A stretch of 64,000 nucleotides of DNA from Rhodococcus sp. ARC_M5 (lineage in GTDB: Bacteria; Actinomycetota; Actinomycetes; Mycobacteriales; Mycobacteriaceae): positions 124,001-188,000 of the forward strand of contig NZ_JALGQE010000001.1 of the NCBI RefSeq assembly GCF_022810405.1, written 5' to 3'. This document shows positions 17,238-25,493 of this stretch, in pieces. The notes below the pieces were generated by a model. The model was not told the origin of the DNA. It made no database searches and saw only the letters and a list, made by a program, of their open reading frames with translations. Both the position numbers and the translations under genes were made by a program. Within the stretch, counting starts at the first letter, position 1. Every line of letters starts with the position of its first letter.

Positions 17238-18016
17238 TGGACTACCTCCTGCTCGTGCCGGTCGACCGCGCCGTCCCGGTTGAATCCACGCTCGCGCGCG
17301 ACGCCTGCCAGCAGTCCCCGCAGTTGCTTGCGTCCGCGGTGCAGACGCGACATCACCGTACCGATGGGAGTACCCATGATCTCGGCGATCTCCTTGTACG
17401 GGAAACCCTCGACATCGGCGTAGTACACAGCCATCCGAAACTCTTCGGGGAGCGATTGCAGCGCTGCTTTGATGTCGTCGTCCGGCAGCGCGTCCAGGGC
17501 CTCGACCTCGGCCGATCGCAGACCCGTCGACGTATGTTCGGCGGTGGCGGCGAGCTGCCAGTCGCTGATCTCGTCGGTCGGATACTGAGCGGGCTGACGC
17601 TGCTTCTTGCGGTAGGAGTTGATGTAGGTGTTGGTCAGGATTCGGTACAGCCACGCCTTCAGGTTCGTCCCTTCTCGGAACGACCGGAAAGCCGAGTACG
17701 CCTTCACGAACGTCTCCTGAACCAGGTCCTCGGCGTCGGCCGGGTTACGCGTCATCCGCAGAGCTGCGCCGTAGAGCTGATCGAGCATCGGCAGCGCGTC
17801 GCGCTCGAAGCGCTCGGTCAACTGTGCCTCGGTCTCGGCCGCTCTCTGCTCCGCGATCGCCTTCTCGTCGTCCGATGCAGCGACGGGATTGCTGGCTTTT
17901 GTCACGCTGATCCCTTCGGTAGCTTCCACCGCCCAGGCTACCGCGCCCGAAGTCGGCTTCTGCGAAGAGATCACCCCCTTCAATGCGAGGGGACGTCCCG
18001 CGGTCAGCACTGCCAT
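17234..18016 (-). CDS. sigH: ECF sigma factor SigH/SigR
   Basis: Up to 260 residues. Sigma region 2 ([20 protein letters not shown], then [21 protein letters not shown]) and region 4 ([20 protein letters not shown]) match mycobacterial SigH and Streptomyces SigR closely. Two starts are plausible: ATG 18016 (AAGGA 8 nt upstream) and GTG 17905 (GAAGGGA about 6 nt upstream, 223 residues). The shorter form matches M. tuberculosis SigH better. A SigH-type promoter lies just upstream at 18057-18083. It directs thiol-oxidative and heat stress genes. Confidence 0.95.
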   Translation of the reverse strand: MAVLTAGRPLALKGVISSQKPTSGAVAWAVEATEGISVTKASNPVAASDDEKAIAEQRAAETEAQLTERFERDALPMLDQLYGAALRMTRNPADAEDLVQETFVKAYSAFRSFREGTNLKAWLYRILTNTYINSYRKKQRQPAQYPTDEISDWQLAATAEHTSTGLRSAEVEALDALPDDDIKAALQSLPEEFRMAVYYADVEGFPYKEIAEIMGTPIGTVMSRLHRGRKQLRGLLAGVARERGFNRDGAVDRHEQEVVQ

Positions 18017-18056
18017 TCGTCATTCCTTCCGCCTGCATCCGTATCTGTCGTTACAC

Positions 18057-18083
18057 AACACAGCTGCCTGCCGCCATGTTCCC
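18057..18083 (-). promoter_or_regulatory. SigH/SigR-type autoregulatory promoter of sigH
   Basis: On the minus strand GGGAAC (18083-18078) is followed, after exactly 18 bp, by GTT (18059-18057). This matches the SigR/SigH consensus GGAA(T/C)-N18/19-GTT. Transcription would begin about 35 nt upstream of the ATG at 18016, so this transcript includes the longer SigH reading frame. Confidence 0.7.
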
Positions 18084-18106
18084 GGGCGGCCACTAGAGTC
18101 CCGTTG

Positions 18107-18598
18107 ATGGCTGCGTCCACACCCGCTCTGGCCGTGCTCACCGCGCGAAAGGTGGCGCACACCGTGCATTCGTACGATCACGATGCGCGAAGCCAGTCGT
18201 ACGGCGAGGAGGCGGCCCAGATACTCGTCGAGCGGCTCGGTGTTGATCCCGAACAGGTCTTCAAGACGCTCGTCGTGGAACGTGCAGATCGCTCGCTGGC
18301 GGTGGCGATGGTCCCGGTGACGGCACTGCTCTCACTCAAGGCCGCGGCAGCCGCTCTGCGCACCAGGAAGCTCACGCTGGCCGACCGGGCTGCCGCCGAG
18401 CGCTCCTCCGGGTACGTCTTCGGCGGGATCTCGCCTCTCGGCCAACGCAAATCCCTGCCCACCGTGATCGACGTCTCGGCTCTCGGTTTCGAAACCATTC
18501 TGTGCAGCGGCGGTCGCCGCGGACTGGAAATCGAACTCGCACCAGCCGATCTGGTGCGGCTCACGAGTGCCGTATCCGCGCCCATCGCCGCGCGCTGA
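18107..18598 (+). CDS. ybaK: YbaK/EbsC-type Cys-tRNA(Pro) deacylase
   Basis: 163 residues. The YbaK/ProX fold is recognisable from the conserved lysine in VFKTLVVERADRSLAVAMVP, and from YVFGGISPLGQRKSLPTVID. Members hydrolyse cysteine mischarged on tRNA(Pro), a trans-editing activity. The ATG at 18107 is the first codon that fits the family. It is divergent from sigH across a 90-bp gap containing the SigH-type promoter. It could also be read as a general aminoacyl-tRNA deacylase. Confidence 0.88.
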   Translation: MAASTPALAVLTARKVAHTVHSYDHDARSQSYGEEAAQILVERLGVDPEQVFKTLVVERADRSLAVAMVPVTALLSLKAAAAALRTRKLTLADRAAAERSSGYVFGGISPLGQRKSLPTVIDVSALGFETILCSGGRRGLEIELAPADLVRLTSAVSAPIAAR

Positions 18599-18622
18599 TA
18601 CCGAATGAGAGAAGATGGACAG

Positions 18623-19921
18623 GTGAGCAATTGGACAGCACCCGCCGCCGTCGCACCCGTCGACGCGACAGTCACTCTGCCCGGGTCGAAATCGATCACC
18701 AATCGCGCTCTGATCATTGCCTCGCTCGCCACCGGATCGTCGACGATCACCGGTGCACTGCGCAGCCGTGACACCGACCTCATGATCGACGCCCTGACGA
18801 CGCTGGGAATCGAGATCATCGCTACCGAAGACGACAGGACAACACTGCGGGTGAACCCTGCACCGCTGCACGGCGGCGCTGTGGAGTGCGGGCTGGCGGG
18901 CACCGTGATGCGATTCGTACCGCCTCTGGCCGCACTGGCCGACGGCGAGGTGTCGTTCGACGGTGACGAGCAGGCGCGTGTTCGTCCACTCGACACGATC
19001 CTCGACGCGCTGCGCGCAATGGGAGCCGATATCGACGGCAGTGCGCTGCCGTTCACGCTGCGGGGCACGGGTTCGCTGCGCGGGGGTTCGGTGGACATCG
19101 ACGCCTCCGGCTCCTCGCAGTTCGTGTCGGGTCTGATGCTCTCCGCAGCGGCATTCGACGAGGGCATCGAAATCCACCACATCGGCAAGCCCGTCCCGTC
19201 GATGCCCCACATCGACATGACGGTCGATATGTTGCGACGGGCGGGCGTCCGAGTCGATACACCCGATACCGGTGGTGACGCGAACACCTGGCGCGTGCAC
19301 CGAGGACCGGTGACGCCCGTCGAGTGGAACATCGAGCCGGATCTGTCCAACGCCACCCCCTTCCTCGCTGCGGCAGTGGTGACGAAAGGCATCGTGCGCG
19401 TACCGAATTGGCCCGAAACGACCACCCAGCCCGGTGACGTCTTCCGGGAGATCCTCACCCGGATGGGCGCGCGCGTCGACCTCACCGCAGGCATCTTGAC
19501 CGTCGAGGGCCCGGATACGTTGCGCGGCATCGACTTCGATCTTCACGACGTCGGCGAGTTGACCCCGACGGTTGCGGCGCTCGCCACTCTCGCCGAAGGG
19601 CCGTCCATCCTGCGCGGCATCGCCCATCTGCGTGGTCACGAGACCGATCGCCTTGCGGCGCTGACCACCGAGATAGTTCGACTGGGTGGGCGCGCGGTCG
19701 AAACCGACGACGGCATCAGAATCGATCCGGCACCACTGCACGGCGGCGTCTGGCACGCCTATGCAGACCACCGCATGGCCACCGCGGGAGCGATCGTCGG
19801 GCTGCGTGTGCCCGGCGTGGAAGTGGACGACATCGGCACGACGGCCAAGACCCTCCCCGGCTTCGAGATACTGTGGGACGCAATGCTGTCCGCACCCGCA
19901 CCGACCGGGGTCGGCTCCTGA
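18623..19921 (+). CDS. aroA: 3-phosphoshikimate 1-carboxyvinyltransferase (EPSP synthase)
   Basis: About 432 residues. EPSP synthase signatures are present: [18 protein letters not shown], the second-domain [18 protein letters not shown], and the C-terminal [15 protein letters not shown] and [15 protein letters not shown]. It catalyses the sixth shikimate-pathway step (shikimate-3-phosphate plus PEP). GTG 18623 is chosen because the product then starts like M. tuberculosis AroA; ATG 18605 would add six residues. Its 3' end overlaps rsgA, so the two are likely co-transcribed. Confidence 0.94.
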   Translation: MSNWTAPAAVAPVDATVTLPGSKSITNRALIIASLATGSSTITGALRSRDTDLMIDALTTLGIEIIATEDDRTTLRVNPAPLHGGAVECGLAGTVMRFVPPLAALADGEVSFDGDEQARVRPLDTILDALRAMGADIDGSALPFTLRGTGSLRGGSVDIDASGSSQFVSGLMLSAAAFDEGIEIHHIGKPVPSMPHIDMTVDMLRRAGVRVDTPDTGGDANTWRVHRGPVTPVEWNIEPDLSNATPFLAAAVVTKGIVRVPNWPETTTQPGDVFREILTRMGARVDLTAGILTVEGPDTLRGIDFDLHDVGELTPTVAALATLAEGPSILRGIAHLRGHETDRLAALTTEIVRLGGRAVETDDGIRIDPAPLHGGVWHAYADHRMATAGAIVGLRVPGVEVDDIGTTAKTLPGFEILWDAMLSAPAPTGVGS

Positions 19922-20907
19922 CCGCGCGCCGGTACGACGAGTCCGACGTCCGCATCCGGCCGGGCAAGAGTTCGCGTCCCCGCACCAAGACTCGACCCCA
20001 ACACAACGATGCCGAAGCCGGCATGGTGGTGTCCGTCGACCGCGGCCGCTGGGGCTGCGTACTCGACGGTGACCCCTCTCGGCCGGTCGTGACGATGCGG
20101 GCCCGCGAACTGGGCCGAACCCCGATCGTGGTGGGCGACGAAGTCGGTATCGTCGGAGATCTGTCCGGCAAGGTCGATACTCTGGCCCGAATCGTGCGCG
20201 TGGCCGAACGGCGAACGGTGCTGCGCCGCACCGCGGACGACACCGACCCGTTCGAACGCGTCGTGGTGGCCAATGCCGACCGACTGCTCATCGTCGCCGC
20301 GCTCGCAGACCCACCACCGCGCACCGGCTTCGTCGAGCGAGCACTGGTGGCCGCGTACGTCGGCGGACTCGAACCCGTTCTGTGCCTGACCAAGAGCGAT
20401 CTTGCCGACCCCGAGGAATTCACCGCTGCGTTCTCCGATCTCGACGTCCCGGTGGTGCTGGCGGGGCAATCGGAGGACCTCACGGAGTTGACGGCCATGC
20501 TCACCGACAAGGTGACCGCGCTCATCGGACATTCGGGCGTCGGGAAGTCCACGCTCGTCAACAGATTGGTGCCCGACGCCTACCGCGCCACCGGAGTGGT
20601 CTCGGGCGTCGGAAAGGGTCGTCACACCTCGACTCAGTCGGTGGCGCTACCGCTCCCCGACGGCGGCTGGGTGGTCGACACCCCCGGCATCCGGTCGTTC
20701 GGATTGGCGCACATCTCCCCCGAGAACGTCGTCGCAGCGTTCTCCGATCTGGCCGACACGATCGAGAACTGCCCCCGAGGATGCACGCACCTCGGCCCAC
20801 CGGCAGATCCCGAATGCGCCCTCGACGCACTCACCGGAGACGCGGCTCGACGCGTTGCCGCGGTGCGTCTGCTGCTCGAAGCCGTTCGAACGAACGAAGC
20901 CTGGTAG
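19873..20907 (+). CDS. rsgA: Ribosome small-subunit-dependent GTPase RsgA
   Basis: Up to 344 residues. It is a circularly permuted GTPase with the motif order G4 (LTKSD), G1 (GHSGVGKST), G3 (DTPGIRSFG). It has an N-terminal OB-fold region and a C-terminal zinc knuckle ([16 protein letters not shown]). It aids late 30S maturation. The GTG at 19873 lies inside aroA, giving a 49-bp overlap. The family-conserved [15 protein letters not shown] begins just after the aroA stop, so a CTG start at 19918 (CTGA overlap) is conceivable. Confidence 0.92.
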   Translation: MGRNAVRTRTDRGRLLTARRYDESDVRIRPGKSSRPRTKTRPQHNDAEAGMVVSVDRGRWGCVLDGDPSRPVVTMRARELGRTPIVVGDEVGIVGDLSGKVDTLARIVRVAERRTVLRRTADDTDPFERVVVANADRLLIVAALADPPPRTGFVERALVAAYVGGLEPVLCLTKSDLADPEEFTAAFSDLDVPVVLAGQSEDLTELTAMLTDKVTALIGHSGVGKSTLVNRLVPDAYRATGVVSGVGKGRHTSTQSVALPLPDGGWVVDTPGIRSFGLAHISPENVVAAFSDLADTIENCPRGCTHLGPPADPECALDALTGDAARRVAAVRLLLEAVRTNEAW

Positions 20908-20941
20908 CAACCACCCACTCGGGGTCGGTTGCCACCAGGCT
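20898..20941. terminator. Bidirectional terminator hairpin between rsgA and the desaturase gene
   Basis: 15-bp arms (20898-20912 and 20927-20941) with one mismatch around a 14-nt loop. The left arm includes the rsgA stop codon. The hairpin lies between convergent genes. Confidence 0.75.
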
Positions 20942-20958
20942 CGAATTCGATGCAGAGC

Positions 20959-22209
20959 TTACGCGGCCTTTCCGACCAGCCTGCGAATTCCCTTGCGCTT
21001 CTTCGTTTCTGCGATTGCGGTGCGCAGACCGCGACGCTTACCGGTCTCGGGATCGACGGTGAACAGGCCTGCCGGCGCGTCGGCCCACTTACGCTCGGAC
21101 GCGGTCTCGGGTGCGTCGTCGCTGGTGGCCTTGAGGTACTTGTTCGGCAGCGACAGCTTCGCGATGGTTCGCCAGGACAAGAAGTACTGGTGGACGATCG
21201 AACCCGTCGTGTACGGCAGGTCGTACTTCTCCGCCAACTCGAGCACTCGAACCTTGATCTCCCGCAGGCGATTGCTGGGGAGGTCCGGGAACAGGTGATG
21301 CTCGATCTGGTAGCACAGGTTGCCGCTCATGAACTCCATGACGGGACCGGCATTGAAGTTCGCGCTGCCGAGCATCTGACGCAGGTACCACTGCCCCTGC
21401 GTCTCCCCTTCCATGTCGGACTTGGTGAACTTCTCCGCGCCGTCCGGGAAGTGACCACAGAAGATGACGGTGTTGGTCCACACGTTGCGCATCATGTTGG
21501 CGACGATGTTCGCCGTCAGCGTGCTCTTCCACGCGGGCCCGGTCAGCAGCGGATGGAGGATGTAGTCCTTGCCGATCTGCTTGCCGACCTTCTCGAGCAC
21601 CTCGCGCCGCTTCTGCTCGAACTCTTCGCGGGGCACTCGACCCTTGGCAACCTTGCCCAGTTCGAGGTGCTGAAGCGCAACTCCGTACTCGAAGAACAAC
21701 TGCAGCAGCAGGTTGTAGACGGGGTTGCCGATGTTGAATGGCTTCCACCGCTGATCGCGGGTGACGCGGAGCAGGCCGTAGCCGACGTCGTCGTCCATAC
21801 CGAGCACGTTGGTGTACTTGTGGTGGATGTAGTTGTGCGTCTGCTTCCAGTGAGCCGACGGCCCCGTGTTGTCCCACTCCCACGAGGTGGAGTGGATCTC
21901 CGGATCATTCATCCAGTCCCACTGGCCGTGCATGACGTTGTGCCCGAGCTCCATGTTCTCGATGATCTTGGCGACCCCGAGCATGGCGGTACCGACCAGC
22001 CACGCCGGACGCCGACGACTCGCGAACAGCACGGCTCGGCCACCGATGTCGAGCGAACGCTGGAGTCGGATGGTGTTCTTGACGTACCGGGCATCGCGTT
22101 CACCGCGGGACGCCTCGATGTCACGCCGGATGGAGTCGAGCTCGTGGCCCAACGCCTCGATGTCGGCATCGGTCAGATGCGCGTACTCTTTGACGTCCGT
22201 AATCGCCAT
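20959..22209 (-). CDS. Acyl-CoA delta-9 desaturase, DesA3 type (copy 1)
   Basis: 416 residues of membrane fatty-acid desaturase. Three histidine boxes are visible: ELGHNVMHGQ (H90/H94), THNYIHHKYTN (about 124-134) and QIEHHLFPDLPSNR. It would insert a cis double bond into stearoyl-CoA, using electrons from the reductase encoded two genes upstream (Rv3230c-like). ATG 22209 is chosen because AGGAGG lies 9 nt upstream. A 31-bp palindromic operator-like site sits at 22275-22305. It is a close tandem paralogue of the next gene. Confidence 0.93.
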   Translation of the reverse strand: MAITDVKEYAHLTDADIEALGHELDSIRRDIEASRGERDARYVKNTIRLQRSLDIGGRAVLFASRRRPAWLVGTAMLGVAKIIENMELGHNVMHGQWDWMNDPEIHSTSWEWDNTGPSAHWKQTHNYIHHKYTNVLGMDDDVGYGLLRVTRDQRWKPFNIGNPVYNLLLQLFFEYGVALQHLELGKVAKGRVPREEFEQKRREVLEKVGKQIGKDYILHPLLTGPAWKSTLTANIVANMMRNVWTNTVIFCGHFPDGAEKFTKSDMEGETQGQWYLRQMLGSANFNAGPVMEFMSGNLCYQIEHHLFPDLPSNRLREIKVRVLELAEKYDLPYTTGSIVHQYFLSWRTIAKLSLPNKYLKATSDDAPETASERKWADAPAGLFTVDPETGKRRGLRTAIAETKKRKGIRRLVGKAA

Positions 22210-22274
22210 GGGAAACAACCTCCTGGCAGTCGTGAACACACAGCTCGCGTATCAGGCCATGTGCAATTCCGTCA

Positions 22275-22305
22275 CCTACCGTACCGTAACTTACGGTTCC
22301 GTAGG
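22275..22305. promoter_or_regulatory. Operator-like palindrome A (TACG-N4-CGTA family) upstream of desaturase copy 1
   Basis: Two 15-bp arms (22275-22289, 22291-22305) are inverted repeats with two mismatches around one base. Each arm carries the shared motif CCTACSGWASCGTAA. It lies 66 bp upstream of the desaturase start. Confidence 0.7.
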
Positions 22306-22331
22306 TTAGCGGCAGAAATCTGTGTGACGAT

Positions 22332-23633
22332 TCACAACCGAACGCGGTCACCCGAGCGACGCAGAGCCTTGGCTTGACGCTTGGCTTCCTTCTTGGCGTT
22401 GCGCAAGCTCACGCGCGCCTCCTGCATTGCCGAGCGAAGACCTCGGCGTTGTCCGGTGAGCGGATCGATGCGGAGCGCATGGACTGCGGGCGAATCGCCG
22501 ACGCGCCATCGCCGTTCGGAGGACGTCTCGGGAGCGTTGTCGGACGTGGCACGCAACCACGAGTCGGGCAGCGACAGCTTGTGAATCGTTCGCAGCGCAA
22601 GCAGGTACTGCTTGCCGAGTGACCCTGTGGTGTACGGCAAGTCGTACTTCTCGCACAGCGCGTGCACCTTCTCGGCGATCTCCGAGTACCTGTTGCTCGG
22701 CAGATCCGGGAACATGTGGTGCTCGATCTGGTAGCAGAGGTTGCCGCTCATGAACGCCATGACCGGACCGGCTTCGAAGTTCGCACTGCCGAGCATCTGA
22801 CGCAGGTACCACTCGGGTCGCGTCTCGGTCTCGAACTGCCCGATCGTGAACTTTTCTGCCCCGTCGGGGAAGTGACCGCAGAAGATCACCGCGTACGCCC
22901 ACAGGTTCCGGACGAGGTTGGCCGTCGCGTTGGCAGTCAACGTGGACTTCCACGACGGGCCGGACAGCGCCGGGAACAAGACGAAATCCTTGCCGACCTG
23001 CTTGGCGATCTTGCGCGCGAAGGCGCGGCTCGCCGGAGACTTCAGCAGACCCTTCTCGTCCTCGCTGTCCAACTGCTTCTGCGCGTCGTAGTCGTGCAGC
23101 GCGATGCCCCACTCGAAGGTGGTGGCGAGCACGATGTTGGCGAGCGGCTGCACGAGGTTGATCGGCTTCCACGGCTCGTCGCGAGTCATCCGCAGGATGC
23201 CGAAGCCGATGTCGTCGTCCATGCCGACGATGTTGGTGTACGTGTGGTGCGAGTAGTTGTGGGCGCGTTTCCACTGCTCGGACGGTCCGGTCTGATCCCA
23301 CTCCCACGAGGTGGAATGAATCTCCGGATCGTTCATCCAGTCCCACTGCCCGTGCATCACATTGTGGCCGAGTTCCATGTTCTCGATGATCTTGGCGACG
23401 CTGAGCATCGCCGTGCCTGCGATCCAGGCCGGCCGATACTTGCTGCCGAGCAGAACCGCGCGGCCACCGAGCTCGAGCAGCCGCTGCAGCCTGATGGTCC
23501 GACGGATGTAGGCGGCATCGCGCTCGCCGCGGCTGTCTTCTACGTCTCGACGAATCGCATCCAGTTCACGACCGAACGCTTCCATGTCCGCTTCGCTGAG
23601 ATGAGCGAACTCTTTGATGTCGGTGATGGCCAC
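22332..23633 (-). CDS. Acyl-CoA delta-9 desaturase, DesA3 type (copy 2)
   Basis: 433 residues with the same three histidine boxes as copy 1 (ELGHNVMHGQ, AHNYSHHTYTN, QIEHHMFPDLPSNR) and the same overall architecture. It clearly arose by tandem duplication. The differences cluster in the mid-region (about 185-215, charged insertion SEDEKGLLK) and the Lys/Arg-rich C-terminal tail. GTG 23633 is the start because GGAGG is 5 nt upstream; an ATG at 23645 overlaps that Shine-Dalgarno. It has its own operator-like site B (23690-23706). Confidence 0.92.
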   Translation of the reverse strand: MAITDIKEFAHLSEADMEAFGRELDAIRRDVEDSRGERDAAYIRRTIRLQRLLELGGRAVLLGSKYRPAWIAGTAMLSVAKIIENMELGHNVMHGQWDWMNDPEIHSTSWEWDQTGPSEQWKRAHNYSHHTYTNIVGMDDDIGFGILRMTRDEPWKPINLVQPLANIVLATTFEWGIALHDYDAQKQLDSEDEKGLLKSPASRAFARKIAKQVGKDFVLFPALSGPSWKSTLTANATANLVRNLWAYAVIFCGHFPDGAEKFTIGQFETETRPEWYLRQMLGSANFEAGPVMAFMSGNLCYQIEHHMFPDLPSNRYSEIAEKVHALCEKYDLPYTTGSLGKQYLLALRTIHKLSLPDSWLRATSDNAPETSSERRWRVGDSPAVHALRIDPLTGQRRGLRSAMQEARVSLRNAKKEAKRQAKALRRSGDRVRL

Positions 23634-23689
23634 CGGGTCCTCCAACAGTTGAGTGCAGTGCCCGAAATATCGGGTATCGACGTGGGCAA

Positions 23690-23706
23690 CCTACGTAAGC
23701 GTAACC
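23690..23706. promoter_or_regulatory. Operator-like site B upstream of desaturase copy 2
   Basis: CCTACGTAAGCGTAACC, with the inverted core TACG-TAAG-CGTA. It is located 57 bp upstream of the GTG start and matches sites A and C. Confidence 0.65.
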
Positions 23707-23741
23707 GAACAGCCTGAGAAGGCAGTGTGCGAAAAACAGAC

Positions 23742-24869
23742 CTACAGTTCCAATGTGCAGTCGCCCGCAGCTGCGGAAATGCACGTCTGGACGCGGTCGC
23801 CCTCACTGTGTTCCTTGCCGGAACGCAGGTCGATCACGTGCCCTGCCGTCAACGGCACCACACACGTCTGGCAGATACCCATCCGGCAGCCGAACGGCAT
23901 CTGAACGCCGACGTTCTCGCCGGCTTCGAGCAGACTGGTCGCGCCGTCGACGGTGGTCTTCTTGTCCGACTTGGAGAACGTGACGGTGCCGCCTGCACCG
24001 GAGGTGTCGGCGCGCGAGATCTCGAACCGCTCCAGGTGAAGCCGGTCCTCGATTCCCTCGCGCTTCCAGGTCTTCTCGATTTCTTCGAGCAGAGCAGCGG
24101 GCCCGCACGCCCAGGTGTCGCGCGTGCGCCAGTCGGGATACAGCTCGTCGAGAGAGGCCAGTGCGAACTTGCCGTCCGATCGCGTGAGCTGCACATGCGA
24201 GGTGAAGTTGGGGTGAGATTTCTCCAGCGCGGCGATCTCGGCGGCGAACATGACCTCGTCCTCGGTGGGCGCCGAGTGGATGTGCACCGTGTCGGGCATG
24301 TCACCGTGCCGATCCAACGCGCGCAGCATCGAGATGATCGGGGTGATGCCGCTGCCTGCCGTGACGAACAAGATCTTGTTCGGCGGCGGTACGGGCAGCG
24401 CGAAATTGCCCTTGGGCGCGGCGAGTCGAACGATGGTTCCCTGCGGTACGCCGCCGACGAGGTGCGAGGACAGGAAGCCCTCGGGCATCGCCTTCACCGT
24501 GATGGAGATCAGCTTGTCTTCCCAGTTCGGTGGCGAGGTCAACGAGTACGACCGCCAATGCCACCGTCCGCCGAGATGCAAGCCGATCCCGATGTACTGA
24601 CCGGGTTGGTAGTCGAAATTGAAGCCCCACCCGGGCTGGATCACCAACGTCACCGCCGTTGCGGTTTCCTTCTCCACTCGCACGATGCGGCCGCGGAGTT
24701 CGCGAGCGGACCACAGTGGGTTCGCAAGATGCAGATAGTCGTCGGGCAACAACGGAGTGGTGATGCGAGTGAAGGCACCACGCACCATGTTCAGCCTCGG
24801 ACGCTTGGGTGCCGATACACCGGCCGCCGGAGCCTCCAGCCACTTCTTCAGATCCATCGGGTGTTCCAT
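23742..24869 (-). CDS. Ferredoxin-type NAD(P)H oxidoreductase, electron donor to desaturase (Rv3230c-like)
   Basis: 375 residues. There is an FAD-binding region ([19 protein letters not shown]), an NAD(P) domain ([29 protein letters not shown]), and a C-terminal plant-type [2Fe-2S] domain with [11 protein letters not shown] and a distal VQTC (C-x4-C-x2-C...C). M. tuberculosis Rv3230c is the reductase partner of DesA3. An ATG at residue 5 is an alternative start. Site C (24908-24924) lies 39 bp upstream. The gene order on the minus strand is reductase, then two desaturases. Confidence 0.93.
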   Translation of the reverse strand: MEHPMDLKKWLEAPAAGVSAPKRPRLNMVRGAFTRITTPLLPDDYLHLANPLWSARELRGRIVRVEKETATAVTLVIQPGWGFNFDYQPGQYIGIGLHLGGRWHWRSYSLTSPPNWEDKLISITVKAMPEGFLSSHLVGGVPQGTIVRLAAPKGNFALPVPPPNKILFVTAGSGITPIISMLRALDRHGDMPDTVHIHSAPTEDEVMFAAEIAALEKSHPNFTSHVQLTRSDGKFALASLDELYPDWRTRDTWACGPAALLEEIEKTWKREGIEDRLHLERFEISRADTSGAGGTVTFSKSDKKTTVDGATSLLEAGENVGVQMPFGCRMGICQTCVVPLTAGHVIDLRSGKEHSEGDRVQTCISAAAGDCTLEL

Positions 24870-24907
24870 CCCCTCGATCGAGAAACCGATCCGCTTGTGG
24901 TCATCGA

Positions 24908-24924
24908 GGTTACGCTACCGTAGG
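24908..24924. promoter_or_regulatory. Operator-like site C upstream of the reductase gene
   Basis: On the minus strand it reads CCTACGGTAGCGTAACC, with core TACG-GTAG-CGTA. It shares 13 of 17 positions or better with sites A and B when aligned by eye. TACGGT within it could also serve as a -10 box. Confidence 0.65.
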
Positions 24925-24957
24925 TTCGGGGCAGGGTCACCTCTGCCGGGTGGCGAA

Positions 24958-25482
24958 TCAGAGCAATTCGAGCAGAAAAGACAGCTCCTGCGGGGCGTAC
25001 CACGCCAGCGTGTGATCCTCTGCGTCCCCGAGGACGAACTCGGCATCCGCATCACCCATGTCTGCGGCGTCGACGGCCGCAACGGCCTTGGCAACCGCCG
25101 ATTCGGCCCCTTCGAGATCGACGTGAACCGACGCGACCTGATCCATCCGCAACGGTTCCTTCAATCGGACGACGGCGTCGTCGAGGTCGGGTCGCAGGGT
25201 CGGGTCGTCGACGTCGGCTGCGATCACGGCCCGCCGGTACACCACGCCCTCGGCAACCGTCCCGGTGTCCGCCTCGTCGTCGACCGCAGCAGCGATCAGT
25301 CTCAAGGAGGCGCGCGCTGCCTCCCCCATCGCTACCTCGGCGAGCTCCTCGTCGTCGCCGGAGGAGTACGCCTCACGCAGCGTCGGGGTCACCGCGAAGG
25401 CGGTGCGTGAGACCGGGCTGAACTCGCCCTCCGCCGACAACACTTTCAGGAACTCCAACGTCGCCGGAACGTAGACACGCAT
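24958..25482 (-). CDS. DUF6912-type conserved hypothetical protein (Rv3231c-like)
   Basis: 174 residues, acidic, mixed alpha/beta, beginning MRVYVPATLEFL and ending in a Leu/Glu-rich segment (YAPQELSFLLELL). I recognise it by position and by the MRVYVPAT start typical of this actinobacterial family. There are no catalytic motifs. The ATG at 25482 is 11 bp after the stop of the WS/DGAT-like gene, so the two form a transcription unit. The function is unknown. Confidence 0.75.
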   Translation of the reverse strand: MRVYVPATLEFLKVLSAEGEFSPVSRTAFAVTPTLREAYSSGDDEELAEVAMGEAARASLRLIAAAVDDEADTGTVAEGVVYRRAVIAADVDDPTLRPDLDDAVVRLKEPLRMDQVASVHVDLEGAESAVAKAVAAVDAADMGDADAEFVLGDAEDHTLAWYAPQELSFLLELL

Positions 25483-25493
25483 TGCAGAAGACC

